From Serratia sp. UGAL515B_01 (GTDB lineage Bacteria > Pseudomonadota > Gammaproteobacteria > Enterobacterales > Enterobacteriaceae), in NCBI RefSeq assembly GCF_033095805.1, contig NZ_CP109901.1, positions 2,542,001 through 2,606,000 on the forward strand: a DNA stretch of 64,000 nt. The letters are read 5' to 3'. The notes beneath the pieces are model-generated. The model was not told the origin of the DNA. It ran no database searches and was given only the letters and a program-made list of their open reading frames with translations. This document shows positions 53,757 through 63,545 of the stretch, piece after piece. Within the stretch, counting starts at the first letter, position 1, and each line of letters begins with the position of its first letter. Position numbers and translations under genes: made by a program.

Positions 53757-55073
53757 ATGACAGCAAGCAATTTTTCCGAACTCGAACTCGATGAACGTCT
53801 GATCACTGCACTACGTGACAAAGGCTATGATCGACCCACGGCTATTCAGGCCGAAGCGATCCCGCCGGCAATGGATGGGCGTGACGTATTAGGTTCGGCG
53901 CCAACCGGCACTGGCAAGACGGCCGCTTTCTTGCTCCCTGTATTACAGCATCTGCTGGATTTTCCACGTAAGAAGTCTGGCCCACCACGTGTACTGATCC
54001 TCACTCCAACACGTGAACTGGCAATGCAGGTGGCCGATCAGGCGCGTGAATTGGCTGCGCATACCTCGCTGGATATTGCCACTATCACCGGCGGGGTGGC
54101 TTATATGAACCATGCCGAAGTGTTCAGCGAGAACCAGGATGTGGTCGTTGCCACGACCGGCCGTTTGCTTCAATACATCAAAGAAGAAAACTTTGACTGC
54201 CGCGCCGTTGAAACATTGATCCTTGACGAAGCCGACCGCATGCTCGATATGGGCTTTGCACAGGATATCGAAACAATCTCTGCCGAAACGCGCTGGCGCA
54301 CACAAACTTTACTGTTCTCCGCCACGCTGGAAGGTGAAGCCATCCGCGAGTTCGCCGAGCGAATCTTGAAAGACCCGGTTGAGGTTGAAGCCGATCCATC
54401 ACGTCGCGAGCGTAAAAAAATTCTCCAATGGTACTATCGGGCTGATGATGTAAAGCATAAAACCGCCCTCCTGGTCCACCTGCTTAAACAACCGGATGTA
54501 CAGAAGTCGGTAATTTTTGTCCGCAAACGCGAGCGCGTGCATGAATTAGCAGCCTGGTTGCGCGAAGCGGGTATCAACACTTGCTATCTTGAAGGCGAAA
54601 TGGTGCAGGCCAAGCGCAATGAAGCCGTAAAACGCATGATGGATGGTCGAGTAAACGTACTGGTTGCCACAGACGTCGCTGCTCGCGGATTGGACATTTT
54701 GGATATTACCCACGTATTCAACTTCGACATGCCACGCACAGCAGATACCTACCTGCACCGAATTGGCCGTACAGGCCGTGCCGGGCGTAAGGGGACAGCA
54801 ATTTCTCTGGTTGAGGCACACGATCATCTGCTGCTAGGAAAAGTGGGGCGTTACCTCAATGAACCACTGAAAGCACGAGTAATTGACGAACTGCGCCCAA
54901 CGACAAAAGTCCCAAGCGAAAAGAGTAATGGTAAGCCTTCGAAGAAAGTGATGGCCAAACGCGCTGAAGACAAAATGAAAAGTAAAGAAAAGGCTAAAGT
55001 GAAGGTTCGCCACCGTGATGCAAAAAACGTCGGCAAACGTCGCCAGCCGAATGCCAAACCCGGCACTGAGTAA
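53757..55073 (+). CDS. srmB: SrmB, DEAD-box RNA helicase
   Basis: ATP-dependent helicase that acts early in 50S ribosome assembly. Motifs in order: Q motif (GYDRPTAIQAEAIP), I (APTGTGKT), Ia (PTRELAMQ), II (DEAD in LILDEADRMLDMGF), III (SAT), V and VI (HRIGRTGRAGRKG). The C-terminal tail (about 390-438) is very rich in Lys and Arg and probably binds RNA. The length of 438 residues is near the 444 of E. coli. The start follows an AGAGG site. A hairpin terminator lies 40 bp after the stop. Confidence 0.97.
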   Translation: MTASNFSELELDERLITALRDKGYDRPTAIQAEAIPPAMDGRDVLGSAPTGTGKTAAFLLPVLQHLLDFPRKKSGPPRVLILTPTRELAMQVADQARELAAHTSLDIATITGGVAYMNHAEVFSENQDVVVATTGRLLQYIKEENFDCRAVETLILDEADRMLDMGFAQDIETISAETRWRTQTLLFSATLEGEAIREFAERILKDPVEVEADPSRRERKKILQWYYRADDVKHKTALLVHLLKQPDVQKSVIFVRKRERVHELAAWLREAGINTCYLEGEMVQAKRNEAVKRMMDGRVNVLVATDVAARGLDILDITHVFNFDMPRTADTYLHRIGRTGRAGRKGTAISLVEAHDHLLLGKVGRYLNEPLKARVIDELRPTTKVPSEKSNGKPSKKVMAKRAEDKMKSKEKAKVKVRHRDAKNVGKRRQPNAKPGTE

Positions 55074-55113
55074 TCCCTTCAGCCTCCGAAAATCATCTCT
55101 TCATACTACCCGC

Positions 55114-55145
55114 AAAGTCCTGGCAACTCGCCAGGACTTTTCACT
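55114..55145 (+). terminator. Terminator of srmB
   Basis: AAAGTCCTGG pairs with CCAGGACTTT (10 bp plus an inner C-G, 5-base loop), followed by TTCACTATTTT. The U-tract is short but the stem is strong. Confidence 0.75.
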
Positions 55146-55239
55146 ATTTTGACCGGTTGAACCACATCAACCAATTCAGCCAGATCATGTAATAAAGTCG
55201 TTAGCAATACCTCGTGGCATAATTGGTGATAGACACCCC

Positions 55240-55271
55240 AAAAAAGAACCCCAGCAATAAAGTGAGGCTCT
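55240..55271 (-). terminator. Terminator of grcA
   Basis: On the minus strand AGAGCCTC pairs with GGGGTTCT (8 bp including G-U pairs) followed by TTTTT. It lies about 38 bp past the grcA stop codon. Confidence 0.7.
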
Positions 55272-55308
55272 TGGATAATCTGAAGGGAACTTTTAAGCTG
55301 GCTCGTGA

Positions 55309-55692
55309 TTACAGGCTTTCTGTAAAGGTACGAGCGATCACATCACGCTGCTGCTCAGGCGTCAGTGAGTTGAAACGTACCGCATAGCCAGAAACGCGAA
55401 TAGTCAACTGCGGATATTTTTCTGGATTATTAACAGCATCTTCCAGAGTTTCACGGCGCAGTACGTTCACATTCAGATGCTGACCCCCTTCTACACGAAC
55501 GGTAGGCTGCATTTCCATGGGTACTTCACGGTATTCGATCTGCCCCAACTCACTGACAGGTACGATTTGATCTTCTGCATAGTCCGCTTTGGCACATACA
55601 CAACGCGCTTCTGACTTCTCTTGATCCAGCAACCAGAAAGAGTTCACCAGTGCTTGGTTGTTCGCTTTAGTAATTTGAATACCTGTAATCAT
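55309..55692 (-). CDS. grcA: GrcA, autonomous glycyl radical cofactor
   Basis: Spare glycyl-radical domain that restores oxygen-damaged pyruvate formate-lyase. The C-terminal radical motif RVSGYAVRF has the glycine at residue 102. The ATG at 55690-55692 follows GGAGG and gives 127 residues, the E. coli length; the upstream part of the frame is promoter region. An FNR site and an extended -10 lie upstream, in line with anaerobic induction. Confidence 0.97.
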   Translation of the reverse strand: MITGIQITKANNQALVNSFWLLDQEKSEARCVCAKADYAEDQIVPVSELGQIEYREVPMEMQPTVRVEGGQHLNVNVLRRETLEDAVNNPEKYPQLTIRVSGYAVRFNSLTPEQQRDVIARTFTESL

Positions 55693-55789
55693 TTTGTTAC
55701 CTCCGTAATAGGGAAGAAAAATCTCTACATCACCGAAAACCCAGTTGGTGTTCCGGCTATTTGGTAAAACCAATGCTATCTTGTTGTTC

Positions 55790-55831
55790 TGTATACCAGT
55801 GTGAACTGGTCGATTCTTTGATTGAAGTCAA
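55790..55831 (-). promoter_or_regulatory. FNR-dependent promoter of grcA (class II layout)
   Basis: TTGATTGAAGTCAA at 55818-55831 matches 9 of 10 FNR consensus positions. On the minus strand an extended -10, TGGTATACA (TATACA at 55790-55795), lies so that the FNR centre is about 41.5 bp before the start site. The 360-bp grcA-ung gap is otherwise AT-rich, with no further gene seen. Confidence 0.75.
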
Positions 55832-56051
55832 TTTTCTAGGTGCGTTTTTTTAGCCTTCAAAGGCAAATTTATGTTTTACATCAATTTTCTCATTCTGATG
55901 ACTTAAAAATATTTTTGTAAATTTTCAAAAAAATTTATATTAAGTGCCAATAGTGCTTTAGTTGATTGACCACAGAAGTAGGTTTCGTCGAACGATAGTT
56001 AACGGTAAGCTATACGTAATGAAATGCTAAAAAAAACAAAGGAGAGCGTTT

Positions 56052-56735
56052 ATGTCCACCCCTCTCACCTGGCATGACGTTATTGGCAAAGAGAAAGAGC
56101 AGCCCTATTTTCTTGATACGCTCGCCTTTGTTGCCGCAGAACGTCAATCTGGTAAGACCATTTACCCACCACAGAAAGACGTCTTTAATGCCTTCCGTTT
56201 TACCGAGTTTATGGATGTCAAAGTGGTGATACTCGGTCAAGATCCTTATCACGGCCCTAATCAGGCTCACGGCCTGTCATTTTCTGTGCGTCCGGGAATC
56301 CCAGCTCCACCTTCACTGGTCAATATGTATAAAGAGTTGGTGACAGATATCCCTGGCTTTGAGCGCCCCAGCCACGGTTGCCTGCAAAGTTGGGCTGAGC
56401 AAGGCGTTCTGCTGCTCAATACAGTGTTAACGGTAGAAGCTGGTAGGGCACACTCTCATGCCAATCTAGGTTGGGAAACCTTCACCGACAGTGTTATAGC
56501 CGCACTAAATGAAAACCGTGAAGGAGTCGTATTCCTGCTTTGGGGTTCACATGCGCAAAAGAAAGGGAATTTTATCGATCGCCATCGACATCACGTGCTG
56601 AAATCACCACACCCGTCACCGCTCTCGGCACATCGCGGCTTTTTCGGATGCCAGCACTTTTCTCAGGCTAACCAGTTGCTTGAACGACAAGGATTGACCC
56701 CAATAGACTGGGTGCCAAGATTGCCACAGGAGTGA
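56052..56735 (+). CDS. ung: Uracil-DNA glycosylase
   Basis: Removes uracil from DNA as the first step of base excision repair. The water-activating motif is GQDPYHG with D64 and H67. The second motif [13 protein letters not shown] holds the catalytic histidine near residue 187. The length of 227 residues is near the 229 of E. coli. The start follows an AAAGGAG site. Confidence 0.98.
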   Translation: MSTPLTWHDVIGKEKEQPYFLDTLAFVAAERQSGKTIYPPQKDVFNAFRFTEFMDVKVVILGQDPYHGPNQAHGLSFSVRPGIPAPPSLVNMYKELVTDIPGFERPSHGCLQSWAEQGVLLLNTVLTVEAGRAHSHANLGWETFTDSVIAALNENREGVVFLLWGSHAQKKGNFIDRHRHHVLKSPHPSPLSAHRGFFGCQHFSQANQLLERQGLTPIDWVPRLPQE

Positions 56736-56782
56736 TATGACTCAAAAGGCACTGGAAAGTGCCTTTTATTCGCTAAGCCTAA

Positions 56783-57367
56783 TCAGGACTTCGCTTTAGA
56801 TACCGCAACCATCGCTGGGCGAAGTAAACGGCCATTCAAGGTATAGCCCTTCTGCATAACCATCATTACGTGGTTTGGCTGATGTTCGGCAGATTCCATC
56901 ATGCTCATGGCCTCATGAACATCAGGGTTAAAAGGCACATGGGTATCGCCGACCACTTCGATACCATACTTGCGAACAGCATCAAGCAACGATTTGAGTG
57001 TCAGTTCAACACCTTCGATCATTGAAACCAGTTCAGGGTTGTTCTTGTCCGCCAACTCAAGTGCACGCTCAAGGTTGTCGATTACTGGCAACAGATCGCC
57101 AGAGAATTTCTCCAACGCAAACTTGTGTGCTTTTTCGACATCAAGCTCACTGCGGCGGCGGACGTTTTCCATTTCGGCCTTGGAACGCAGCAAACTATCG
57201 CGTTCACGTTGCTGAGCTTCGACCAGTTGGGTTTCCAGTTCGGCAATGCGTTCATCGCGCAGATCGACACTTTCCGCTAACTCTGGCGTTGCTTCCGCGC
57301 GCTGTGCTTGCTGTTCCATTTCTTCCGAGACTTGCTCGTTTGGCGTCTTCTGTTCTTTACTACTCAT
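56783..57367 (-). CDS. grpE: GrpE, nucleotide exchange factor of DnaK
   Basis: Releases ADP from DnaK and acts as a thermosensor. A long N-terminal coiled coil (about residues 35-85) leads to a four-helix bundle and a C-terminal beta domain with the signature [14 protein letters not shown] and [14 protein letters not shown]. The 194 residues are typical. A sigma-32 promoter lies upstream, and nadK is divergent. Confidence 0.97.
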   Translation of the reverse strand: MSSKEQKTPNEQVSEEMEQQAQRAEATPELAESVDLRDERIAELETQLVEAQQRERDSLLRSKAEMENVRRRSELDVEKAHKFALEKFSGDLLPVIDNLERALELADKNNPELVSMIEGVELTLKSLLDAVRKYGIEVVGDTHVPFNPDVHEAMSMMESAEHQPNHVMMVMQKGYTLNGRLLRPAMVAVSKAKS

Positions 57368-57410
57368 GAATATCTCCGCGTTTTAGCATTAATCTCGCAA
57401 CTTCGCTTAT

Positions 57411-57437
57411 TATGGGGATCAAAATCGGGGTTTCAAG
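57411..57437 (-). promoter_or_regulatory. Sigma-32 heat-shock promoter of grpE
   Basis: On the minus strand CTTGAA, a 14-bp spacer and CCCCATA match the heat-shock consensus CTTGAA-N11-15-CCCCAT closely. It lies 44-70 bp upstream of the grpE start. Confidence 0.88.
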
Positions 57438-57491
57438 TCGAGCAGTCACAATGTGGGGCATAAAGCGCCCCCAGTGAGGAAAAACACAGCA

Positions 57492-58370
57492 ATGAAGAAA
57501 AAATTTGCCTGTATTGGCATAGTTGGACACCCGCGCCACCCTTCTGCTCTGGCAACACATGAGATGTTATTTGAGTGGTTAGTCGCACGCGGTTATCCGG
57601 TGATCCTTGAAAACCAAATTGCCCATGAGCTTGGCTTGAAGGATGTGAGAACAGGTAGCCTGGCAGAAATTGGTCAACAAGCCGATCTGGCCGTTGTTGT
57701 CGGTGGTGATGGCAATATGCTTGGCGCTGCACGCGTACTGGCGCGCTATGATATTAAGGTTATTGGGGTTAACCGTGGCAATCTGGGCTTTCTGACCGAC
57801 CTTGATCCAGATAATGCTCTCCAGCAGTTGGCAGACGTTCTTGAAGGCGAGTATATCGACGAGAAGCGTTTTCTACTGGAAACTATCGTTCATAAGGAGC
57901 ATCAACAGTGTCGTGTCAGCACGGCAATCAACGAGGTTGTTTTGCACCCTGGCAAGGTAGCACACATGATCGAATTCGAAGTCTACATTGACGATAGTTT
58001 CGCTTTTTCCCAACGTTCAGATGGCTTGATTATTGCCACACCTACAGGCTCAACCGCCTATTCACTTTCCGCAGGCGGACCAATATTAACGCCCTCCTTG
58101 GAGGCCATTGCTCTAGTACCGATGTTCCCGCATACACTTTCCGCAAGGCCACTGGTAATCAATGGCGACAGTACCATTCGATTAAAATTTTCCCGTACTG
58201 GCAGTGACCTTGAAATTAGTTGTGATAGTCAAATAGCACTGCCTATTCAGGACGGGGAAGAAGTACTGATTCGGCGCAGTGATTTCTATCTGAATTTGAT
58301 TCATCCGAAGGACTATAGCTATTTCAATACATTAAGTAGCAAATTAGGGTGGTCAAAAAAATTATTCTAA
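57492..58370 (+). CDS. nadK: NAD kinase
   Basis: Phosphorylates NAD+ to NADP+. The nucleotide-binding GGDG motif is at residues 71-74 and the second conserved motif is [16 protein letters not shown]. The ATG at 57492 gives 292 residues, the E. coli length; an ATG 13 codons earlier is less likely. It is followed directly by the LexA-controlled recN promoter. Confidence 0.97.
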   Translation: MKKKFACIGIVGHPRHPSALATHEMLFEWLVARGYPVILENQIAHELGLKDVRTGSLAEIGQQADLAVVVGGDGNMLGAARVLARYDIKVIGVNRGNLGFLTDLDPDNALQQLADVLEGEYIDEKRFLLETIVHKEHQQCRVSTAINEVVLHPGKVAHMIEFEVYIDDSFAFSQRSDGLIIATPTGSTAYSLSAGGPILTPSLEAIALVPMFPHTLSARPLVINGDSTIRLKFSRTGSDLEISCDSQIALPIQDGEEVLIRRSDFYLNLIHPKDYSYFNTLSSKLGWSKKLF

Positions 58371-58390
58371 AAATGGTGCCAGCCACTTTA

Positions 58391-58428
58391 CTGTGTATAA
58401 AACCAGTTTATACTGTATTAAATTACAG
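58391..58428 (+). promoter_or_regulatory. Two LexA boxes and -10 of recN
   Basis: Box 1 is CTGTGTATAAAACCAG (58391-58406) and box 2 is CTGTATTAAATTACAG (58413-58428), the latter a perfect CTGT-N8-ACAG. TATACT at 58409-58414 is the likely -10 between them. E. coli recN is arranged the same way and is strongly SOS-induced. Confidence 0.9.
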
Positions 58429-58456
58429 TAATGTATTTATAAACAGGGAAAACACT

Positions 58457-60118
58457 ATGCTGGCACAGTTAACCATCAGCAATTTTGCTATCGTTCGTGA
58501 GTTGGAGATCGACTTTCAACCTGGTATGACAGCGATTACCGGTGAAACGGGTGCCGGTAAATCGATTGCCATTGATGCTTTGGGTCTATGCCTTGGCAAC
58601 CGTGCAGACGGTAATGTCGTTCGCCTTGGTGCCACACGAGCCGATATTTGTGCCCGTTTCTCACTGACAGATACCCCTTCCGCTCGCGCATGGCTAGAGC
58701 ACAATCAGCTAGACGATAGCAATGAATGCCTCTTGCGCCGGGTGATTGGCGCAGATGGCCGCTCTCGTGGTTTTATCAACGGTACAGCCGTTCCTCTTTC
58801 TCAGCTGCGTGAACTTGGCCAACACTTGATCCAAATCCACGGCCAGCACGCTCATCAGTTGTTGCTAAAACCCGAACACCAAAAACAGTTGCTGGATGCC
58901 TATGCAAGTCAACCTACCTTGCAAACATCCATGCACCAGGCTTATCAACAATGGCACCAGAGCTGCAGAGAGTTAGCGCATCATCAACAACAATCCATCG
59001 AACGTGATGCCCGTAAACAACTGTTGCAGTATCAGTTGAAAGAGTTAAATGAATTCGCTCCACAGGCTGGTGAATTCGAACAAATTGACGCAGAGTACAA
59101 ACGTCTTGCCAACAGCGGCCAATTATTGACTATCAGCCAGCAAGCTCTACAACTCCTGGCAGACAACGATGAACACAACATGCTCAGCCAACTCTATAGC
59201 GCCAAGCACCTGTTGGCTGAGCTTGTGAGTATGGATGAAAATCTGAGCGGACTGCTGGATATGCTTGAAGAAGCGTCGATCCAAATCAGTGAGGCCAGTG
59301 ATGAGTTACGTCATTACGCAGACCGCATGGATCTCGACCCAAACCGTCTGTATGAACTGGAACAACGTTTATCGCGCCAAATCAGCCTGGCACGCAAGCA
59401 TCATGTGTCACCAGAAGAACTACCTCACCTTCATCAGCAACTGTTGGTAGAGCAGCAACTTCTTTCCCAGCAAGAAAACGATCACCAACATTTGACGGAA
59501 GCTGTCACACGGCATCACCAACACGCGTTAAGTCTTGCAGAAAAACTTCATCAAAAGCGGCAACATTACGCAGCTGAGTTAACAACACTGATTACTGAAA
59601 GTATGAACGCCCTCTCCATGCCACACGGTAAATTCAATATCGACGTGCGTTTTGAACCAGAACATTTAAGCAGTGAGGGCGCCAGCCGCGTAGAGTTCTG
59701 CGTTTCAACCAACCCTGGGCAACCGTTACAATCTCTGGCAAAGGTCGCATCTGGTGGCGAACTTTCCCGTATTGCGTTGGCCATTCAGGTGATCACCGCA
59801 CGAAAAATGGAAACCCCAGCGCTTATCTTCGACGAAGTTGACGTTGGCATCAGTGGTCCAACAGCCGCTATTGTCGGGGGCCTGTTGCGTCAGTTAGGTG
59901 AATCAACCCAGGTTATGTGTGTTACCCACTTACCGCAGGTTGCGGGTTGTGGTCACCAGCATTTCTTTGTTAGCAAACAAACCGATGGCACAGAAACCGA
60001 AACACAAATGTTACCATTAGACAAACGTGCTCGATTGCATGAGCTGGCACGCCTTCTTGGTGGCAGTGAAGTGACTAAAAATACGTTGGCAAATGCAAAA
60101 GAACTGCTTGCCGCATAA
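58457..60118 (+). CDS. recN: RecN, SMC-like DNA repair protein
   Basis: SOS-induced ATPase for double-strand break repair. Walker A GETGAGKS is at residues 29-36; the middle (about 150-390) is coiled coil rich in Gln, Leu and His. The ABC signature ASGGELSR and Walker [14 protein letters not shown] lie near the C-terminus. The ATG at 58457 gives 553 residues, as in E. coli; the open frame upstream overlaps nadK and the LexA boxes. Confidence 0.97.
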   Translation: MLAQLTISNFAIVRELEIDFQPGMTAITGETGAGKSIAIDALGLCLGNRADGNVVRLGATRADICARFSLTDTPSARAWLEHNQLDDSNECLLRRVIGADGRSRGFINGTAVPLSQLRELGQHLIQIHGQHAHQLLLKPEHQKQLLDAYASQPTLQTSMHQAYQQWHQSCRELAHHQQQSIERDARKQLLQYQLKELNEFAPQAGEFEQIDAEYKRLANSGQLLTISQQALQLLADNDEHNMLSQLYSAKHLLAELVSMDENLSGLLDMLEEASIQISEASDELRHYADRMDLDPNRLYELEQRLSRQISLARKHHVSPEELPHLHQQLLVEQQLLSQQENDHQHLTEAVTRHHQHALSLAEKLHQKRQHYAAELTTLITESMNALSMPHGKFNIDVRFEPEHLSSEGASRVEFCVSTNPGQPLQSLAKVASGGELSRIALAIQVITARKMETPALIFDEVDVGISGPTAAIVGGLLRQLGESTQVMCVTHLPQVAGCGHQHFFVSKQTDGTETETQMLPLDKRARLHELARLLGGSEVTKNTLANAKELLAA

Positions 60119-60231
60119 AAAAGAACAACTTTTTTGCTTCCTTGAGGTCATATTGAAGCCCTGTAAAGGTTCCCAACTGCTGCAAGGTCTATTATCATCG
60201 GTACCCTATGCCCTAAAGGAATATGATTACT

Positions 60232-60570
60232 ATGCGCTGTAAAATACTGGCAGCTGCTGCTGTGGTTGTTGTGATGCTGACTGCAGGCTGTTCTACTTTT
60301 GAGAAATTGGTTTACCGGCCTGATATCAATCAGGGTAACTACCTGACCCCAACCGACGTGGCGAAAATCCACAAAGGGATGACACAACAGCAGGTTGCTT
60401 ACACATTGGGTACACCAATGATGCAAGATCCATTTGGTACTCAGACATGGTTCTATGTTTTCCGCCAACAGCCAGGCCACGAAAAGATCACTCAGCAAAC
60501 GCTGACTCTGACATTCGACAGTTCTGGTGTTTTAACCGATATACAGAACAAACAAACGCTGGATAACTAG
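60232..60570 (+). CDS. bamE: BamE (SmpA), lipoprotein of the outer-membrane assembly complex
   Basis: Lipoprotein subunit of the BAM machine that inserts outer-membrane proteins. The lipobox is LTAGC with the lipid cysteine at residue 20. The conserved [20 protein letters not shown] segment and the [13 protein letters not shown] segment are intact. The ATG at 60232 gives 112 residues (113 in E. coli); an ATG three codons earlier is too near the ribosome site. Confidence 0.97.
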   Translation: MRCKILAAAAVVVVMLTAGCSTFEKLVYRPDINQGNYLTPTDVAKIHKGMTQQQVAYTLGTPMMQDPFGTQTWFYVFRQQPGHEKITQQTLTLTFDSSGVLTDIQNKQTLDN

Positions 60571-60680
60571 CCTTACAGGAACGGTCTTCCGGCCCGTGGG
60601 GATATATAGAACTCTTCATGACAGTCAAAGGCTGCAACTCGGGAGAGGGTTTTCTTATGAAATAAGGCGCATTGAGCGCC

Positions 60681-60965
60681 TTATTTTTTTGCCTTTTCCG
60701 CTCGCTGACGGCGTAACTCTTTAGGGTCAGCGCTTAATGGCCGGTAAATTTCTACTCTATCACCATCAGCTAACAGATCGTCCAGTTTGGCTGGCCTACT
60801 GTAGATACCCACTTTGTTATTGGCTAAATCGATATCTCTACGCAACTCTAACAGACCTGAAACCTTTATGGCCTGCTCAACGCTACATCCTTCGGCCAAT
60901 TGGACTTGGCGAACATACTGACGTTCCGGTAACGCGTAGACAACTTCAACGCGTATTACAGACAC
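60681..60965 (-). CDS. rnfH: RnfH (RatB), ubiquitin-like RnfH-family protein
   Basis: Small beta-grasp protein (UPF0125) encoded next to ratA; its function in enterobacteria is unclear. The core [20 protein letters not shown] and the ending [16 protein letters not shown] are typical. I chose the GTG at 60963-60965, which follows GAGG by six bases and gives 94 residues; the long upstream frame is antisense-phase reading through ratA. It overlaps the ratA end by 20 bp. Confidence 0.9.
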   Translation of the reverse strand: MSVIRVEVVYALPERQYVRQVQLAEGCSVEQAIKVSGLLELRRDIDLANNKVGIYSRPAKLDDLLADGDRVEIYRPLSADPKELRRQRAEKAKK

Positions 60966-61392
60966 TGTAGACCTCTTTTGCTCTCTGAGTGAAGGCTTGC
61001 ACCATACTGCCCGCAAGCTCTTTAAAAATTTTACCAAAGGCAAGTTCGATAAGCTTATTGGTAAACTCAAAATCCAGATGAAATTCAATCTTACACGCTT
61101 CTGGACTTAACGCGGTAAACTGCCATCCCCCCATCAGTTTACGAAACGGACCATCAACCAATTGCATATTAATACTTTGGTTATTAAGCAAAGTATTACG
61201 CGTGGTGAAAGTTTTACTGATACCAGCTTTAGCCACTTCAACAGCGGCTGTCATTTCGTTAGGGGTAGAGGTAAGCACCCTGCTGCCAGTACAACCAGGC
61301 AAAAACTCGGGGTAAGAATTAACATCATTAACCAACTGGTACATCTGCTCGGCGCTAAAAGGCACCAATGCAGACCGATGGATCTGGGGCAT
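60946..61392 (-). CDS. ratA: RatA, START-domain ribosome-associated protein
   Basis: Member of the polyketide cyclase/START family. In E. coli it was described as a toxin that blocks 70S formation; related mitochondrial Coq10 proteins bind quinones. It has 148 residues starting [18 protein letters not shown]. The conserved region [10 protein letters not shown] and the C-terminal [20 protein letters not shown] helix are present. It overlaps rnfH by 20 bp and is divergent from smpB. Confidence 0.94.
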   Translation of the reverse strand: MPQIHRSALVPFSAEQMYQLVNDVNSYPEFLPGCTGSRVLTSTPNEMTAAVEVAKAGISKTFTTRNTLLNNQSINMQLVDGPFRKLMGGWQFTALSPEACKIEFHLDFEFTNKLIELAFGKIFKELAGSMVQAFTQRAKEVYSVCNTR

Positions 61393-61551
61393 ATCATTTC
61401 CTGAGAGGCATAAAACGTATAGATAATACCATTTATCTGTCTTCAGACAAAAATCTGCTATTCATTTGACAGATAAAAATACGAAAAATTGCGCAGGTGC
61501 TGAACGGGAAAGGATTTCTTTCGTGGCGGCATCCAGTATAATGAACAGACT

Positions 61552-62034
61552 ATGACAAAGAAAAAAGCATACAAACCCGGTTCCGCTACCATTGCACAAA
61601 ACAAGCGAGCACGTTTCGAATACTTCATTGAAGAAGAGATCGAGGCGGGGTTGGCTCTGCAAGGTTGGGAAGTAAAATCACTACGTGCTGGCAAAGCTAA
61701 CATCAGCGACAGTTATGTGATGTTCCGCGACGGAGAAGCCTATCTGTTTGGCGCTACTATTTCGCCGTTGAACGTCGCTTCAACTCATGTTGTATGCGAT
61801 CCGACACGTTCCCGCAAACTGCTGCTAAAAAAACGTGAGCTGGACTCACTGCTTGGCCGCGTTAACCGCGAAGGTTACACCGTAGTCGCGCTTTCCATGT
61901 ATTGGAAAAATGCCTGGAGCAAAGTGAAAATTGGTGTTGCCAAAGGTAAAAAAGAACACGATAAACGCGATGACATTAAAGATCGCGAGTGGCAGACAGC
62001 GAAAGCTCGTATCATGAAGCATGCCAATCGTTAA
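61552..62034 (+). CDS. smpB: SmpB, tmRNA-binding protein
   Basis: Binds tmRNA and brings it to stalled ribosomes for trans-translation. The OB-fold core has [20 protein letters not shown] and [14 protein letters not shown], and the C-terminal tail ([18 protein letters not shown]) enters the mRNA channel. The 160 residues match E. coli. ssrA lies 49 bp downstream, so both partners of the system are adjacent. Confidence 0.98.
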   Translation: MTKKKAYKPGSATIAQNKRARFEYFIEEEIEAGLALQGWEVKSLRAGKANISDSYVMFRDGEAYLFGATISPLNVASTHVVCDPTRSRKLLLKKRELDSLLGRVNREGYTVVALSMYWKNAWSKVKIGVAKGKKEHDKRDDIKDREWQTAKARIMKHANR

Positions 62035-62063
62035 GTTGCTGGCTTAACAGGTTATCCTTCTGG

Positions 62064-62069
62064 TATACT
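62064..62069 (+). promoter_or_regulatory. ssrA promoter -10
   Basis: TGGTATACT is an extended -10 (TATACT) 14 bp before the tmRNA start. No clear -35 was found. Confidence 0.6.
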
Positions 62070-62083
62070 GCACAAAGTTACTT

Positions 62084-62447
62084 GGGGCTGATTCTGGATT
62101 CGACGGGATTTGCGAAGCCCAAGGAGCATGCCGAGGGGCGGTTGGCCTCGTTAAAAGCCGCAAAAAAATAGTCGCAAACGACGAAAACTACGCACTAGCA
62201 GCTTAATAACCTGCTCAGAGCCCTCTCTCCCTAGCCTCCGCTCTTAGGACGGGGATCAAGAGAGGTCAAAACTAAAAGAGATCGCGTGGATGCCTTGCCT
62301 GGGGCTGAAGCGTTAAACCTAATCAGGCTAGTTTGTTAGTAGCGTGTCCATCCGCAGCTGGCAGGCGAATGTAAAGATTGGACTAAGCATGTAGTGCCGA
62401 CGGTGTAGTAATTTCGGACGGGGGTTCAAATCCCCCCAGCTCCACCA
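62084..62447 (+). ncRNA. ssrA: Transfer-messenger RNA
   Basis: tmRNA rescues stalled ribosomes and tags the unfinished protein. The 5' end GGGGCTGATTCTGGATTCGA pairs with the 3' end CCCCCAGCTCCACCA to form the alanine tRNA-like domain. The tag frame at 62174-62203 encodes ANDENYALAA and is followed by two TAA stops. The total of 364 bases is normal. The CCA is encoded. The 3' end doubles as the insertion site of the P4-like element. Confidence 0.97.
62425..62447 (+). other. Probable attL site: 3' end of ssrA
   Basis: The ssrA 3' end (ending CCCCCAGCTCCACCA) is a common integrase target, and an integrase gene remnant follows it on the same strand within 200 bp. No second copy (attR) is seen before base 64000. 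Confidence 0.55.
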
Positions 62448-62490
62448 AATGATGATCCGGGTATTACCAGATAAGTCCGGAGAAGTACGG

Positions 62491-62527
62491 AAAGCCCGCA
62501 TCCCACCTAGGTTTGCGGGCTTTTTTG
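62491..62527 (+). terminator. Terminator after ssrA
   Basis: AAAGCCCGC pairs with GCGGGCTTT (9 bp, 15-base loop) followed by TTTTGTG. It is 43 bp beyond the tmRNA end and within the attL-int gap. Confidence 0.85.
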
Positions 62528-62569
62528 TGTCTGTAACAATCCGAGCATGTCCGGCTGAATCCGGTGCTT

Positions 62570-62622
62570 ATTGGTATACGTTTAGGTATACGCTAAAATG
62601 TATGCCAATGACGTATACCAAT
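62570..62622. promoter_or_regulatory. Cluster of GTATAC motifs upstream of the integrase remnant
   Basis: ATTGGTATACG (62570-62580) and its inverse CGTATACCAAT (62612-62622) flank a further GGTATACG (62585-62592) and a related ATGTATGCCAAT. The symmetry suggests a repressor operator or integrase/excisionase arm sites of the element. Confidence 0.55.
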
Positions 62623-62640
62623 AGACGGAAGAATCTACGC

Positions 62641-62859
62641 ATGGCGCGCACTACACGCCCCCTCACACATACCGAAGTACAAAAAGCCAAAACCACCGAT
62701 AAAGACCTCACCCTACACGACGGTGACGGCTTGTTCCTGTTAGTAAAAACCTCTGGAAAGAAACTCTGGCGTTTCCGTTACCTTCGCCCTGGCACCAGTT
62801 CACGCACCATGATCGGCCTTGGCGCATATCCTGCACTTTCCCGAGCAGATAGCCCCTGA
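62641..62859 (+). pseudogene. int: 5' remnant of a P4-type tyrosine integrase gene
   Basis: 72 codons remain, starting MARTTRPLTHTEVQKAKTTD. They cover the N-terminal arm-binding domain (DUF4102 type: LHDGDGLFLLVKTSGKKLWR, then MIGLGAYPALSRA). After that the frame ends at TGA where the sequence joins the tail of a primase gene in another frame. The core-binding and catalytic domains are absent, so the protein cannot recombine. It lies directly after ssrA in the orientation expected of an intact element. Confidence 0.85.
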
Positions 62860-63331
62860 GGAGCGCGACCCGCAACTTAAGGACAAAATCGCCCGTGAGT
62901 TGGCTGTGATTGTGCGCCAGCTTATGCAGCGGTTCAGCGACCCGATGAACGCCCGCACGCTACTCCAGTCGCAGCAGAACTCCGATGAGGCGCTCAGTAT
63001 CAAGCGTGATGCCGACCCGGCCTTTGATTTTTGCGGTTATCTGGAGACGTTACCGAGGCCTGATGGAATGTATATGGGGAACGGCAACATTATCCCGCGC
63101 CAGCCGCGTGTTTACCTGTACCACGCCTATCTGGTCTATATGGAGGCCCACGGCTATAAAAACACCCTCAGCCTGACCATGTTCGGTAAGGTGCTGTCGG
63201 CCATGCTGAAAGAGTACGGGCTGAATTACGAGAAGCGACGGACTAATCAGGGGATGCAGACCAATCTTGCGCTCAGGGAGGAAAGCAACGCCGACTGGCT
63301 GCCAAAATGTGATGCCCCCACCGCGAACTAA
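62835..63331 (+). pseudogene. 3' remnant of a P4-like alpha (primase/helicase) gene
   Basis: About 165 codons of the C-terminal domain remain. The segment IIPRQPRVYLYHAYLVYMEA, followed by GKVLSAMLKEYGLNYEKRR and an ending ADWLPKCDAPTAN, matches the C-terminus of P4-family alpha proteins, which bind the origin iterons. The frame has an ATG at 62819, but the sequence before about 62835 belongs to the integrase remnant, so this is a fusion and not a real start. GGTGAACAGT-type iterons follow at 63382-63466. A terminator follows the stop. Confidence 0.75.
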
Positions 63332-63338
63332 CCTACCC

Positions 63339-63364
63339 AGACCGGCGCTTGCCGGTCTTTTTTT
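63339..63364 (+). terminator. Terminator after the alpha remnant
   Basis: AGACCGGC pairs with GCCGGTCT (8 bp, GCTT loop) followed by six T. It is a textbook intrinsic terminator. Confidence 0.92.
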
Positions 63365-63381
63365 GCCTGCCAATCATCAAA

Positions 63382-63466
63382 AATGAACAGTAAAGTGTTC
63401 ACTGTTCACAGACCCTTCACGACGTAAAAATATGAATTTACTGGATAAAACAACTCGGTGAACAGT
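63382..63466. repeat. Iteron cluster resembling P4 ori/crr
   Basis: Four copies of a decamer like the P4 type I iteron GGTGAACAGT are seen: AATGAACAGT (63382-63391, plus), AGTGAACACT (63394-63403, minus), TGTGAACAGT (63401-63410, minus) and GGTGAACAGT (63457-63466, plus). In P4 these sites bind the alpha protein, whose C-terminal remnant lies just upstream. Confidence 0.6.
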
Positions 63467-63545
63467 ATGACTAGTTTTTCTATAAATCTTTTTTTCTTGG
63501 CAGTTTTACCGTAACGTAATATTAACGTCCCATCCCCAAGGATTG

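Noticed and set aside
61393..61551. Extra gene in the ratA-smpB gap (minus-strand frames around 61458-61703)
   Set aside because: These frames overlap smpB in antisense and lack family features.
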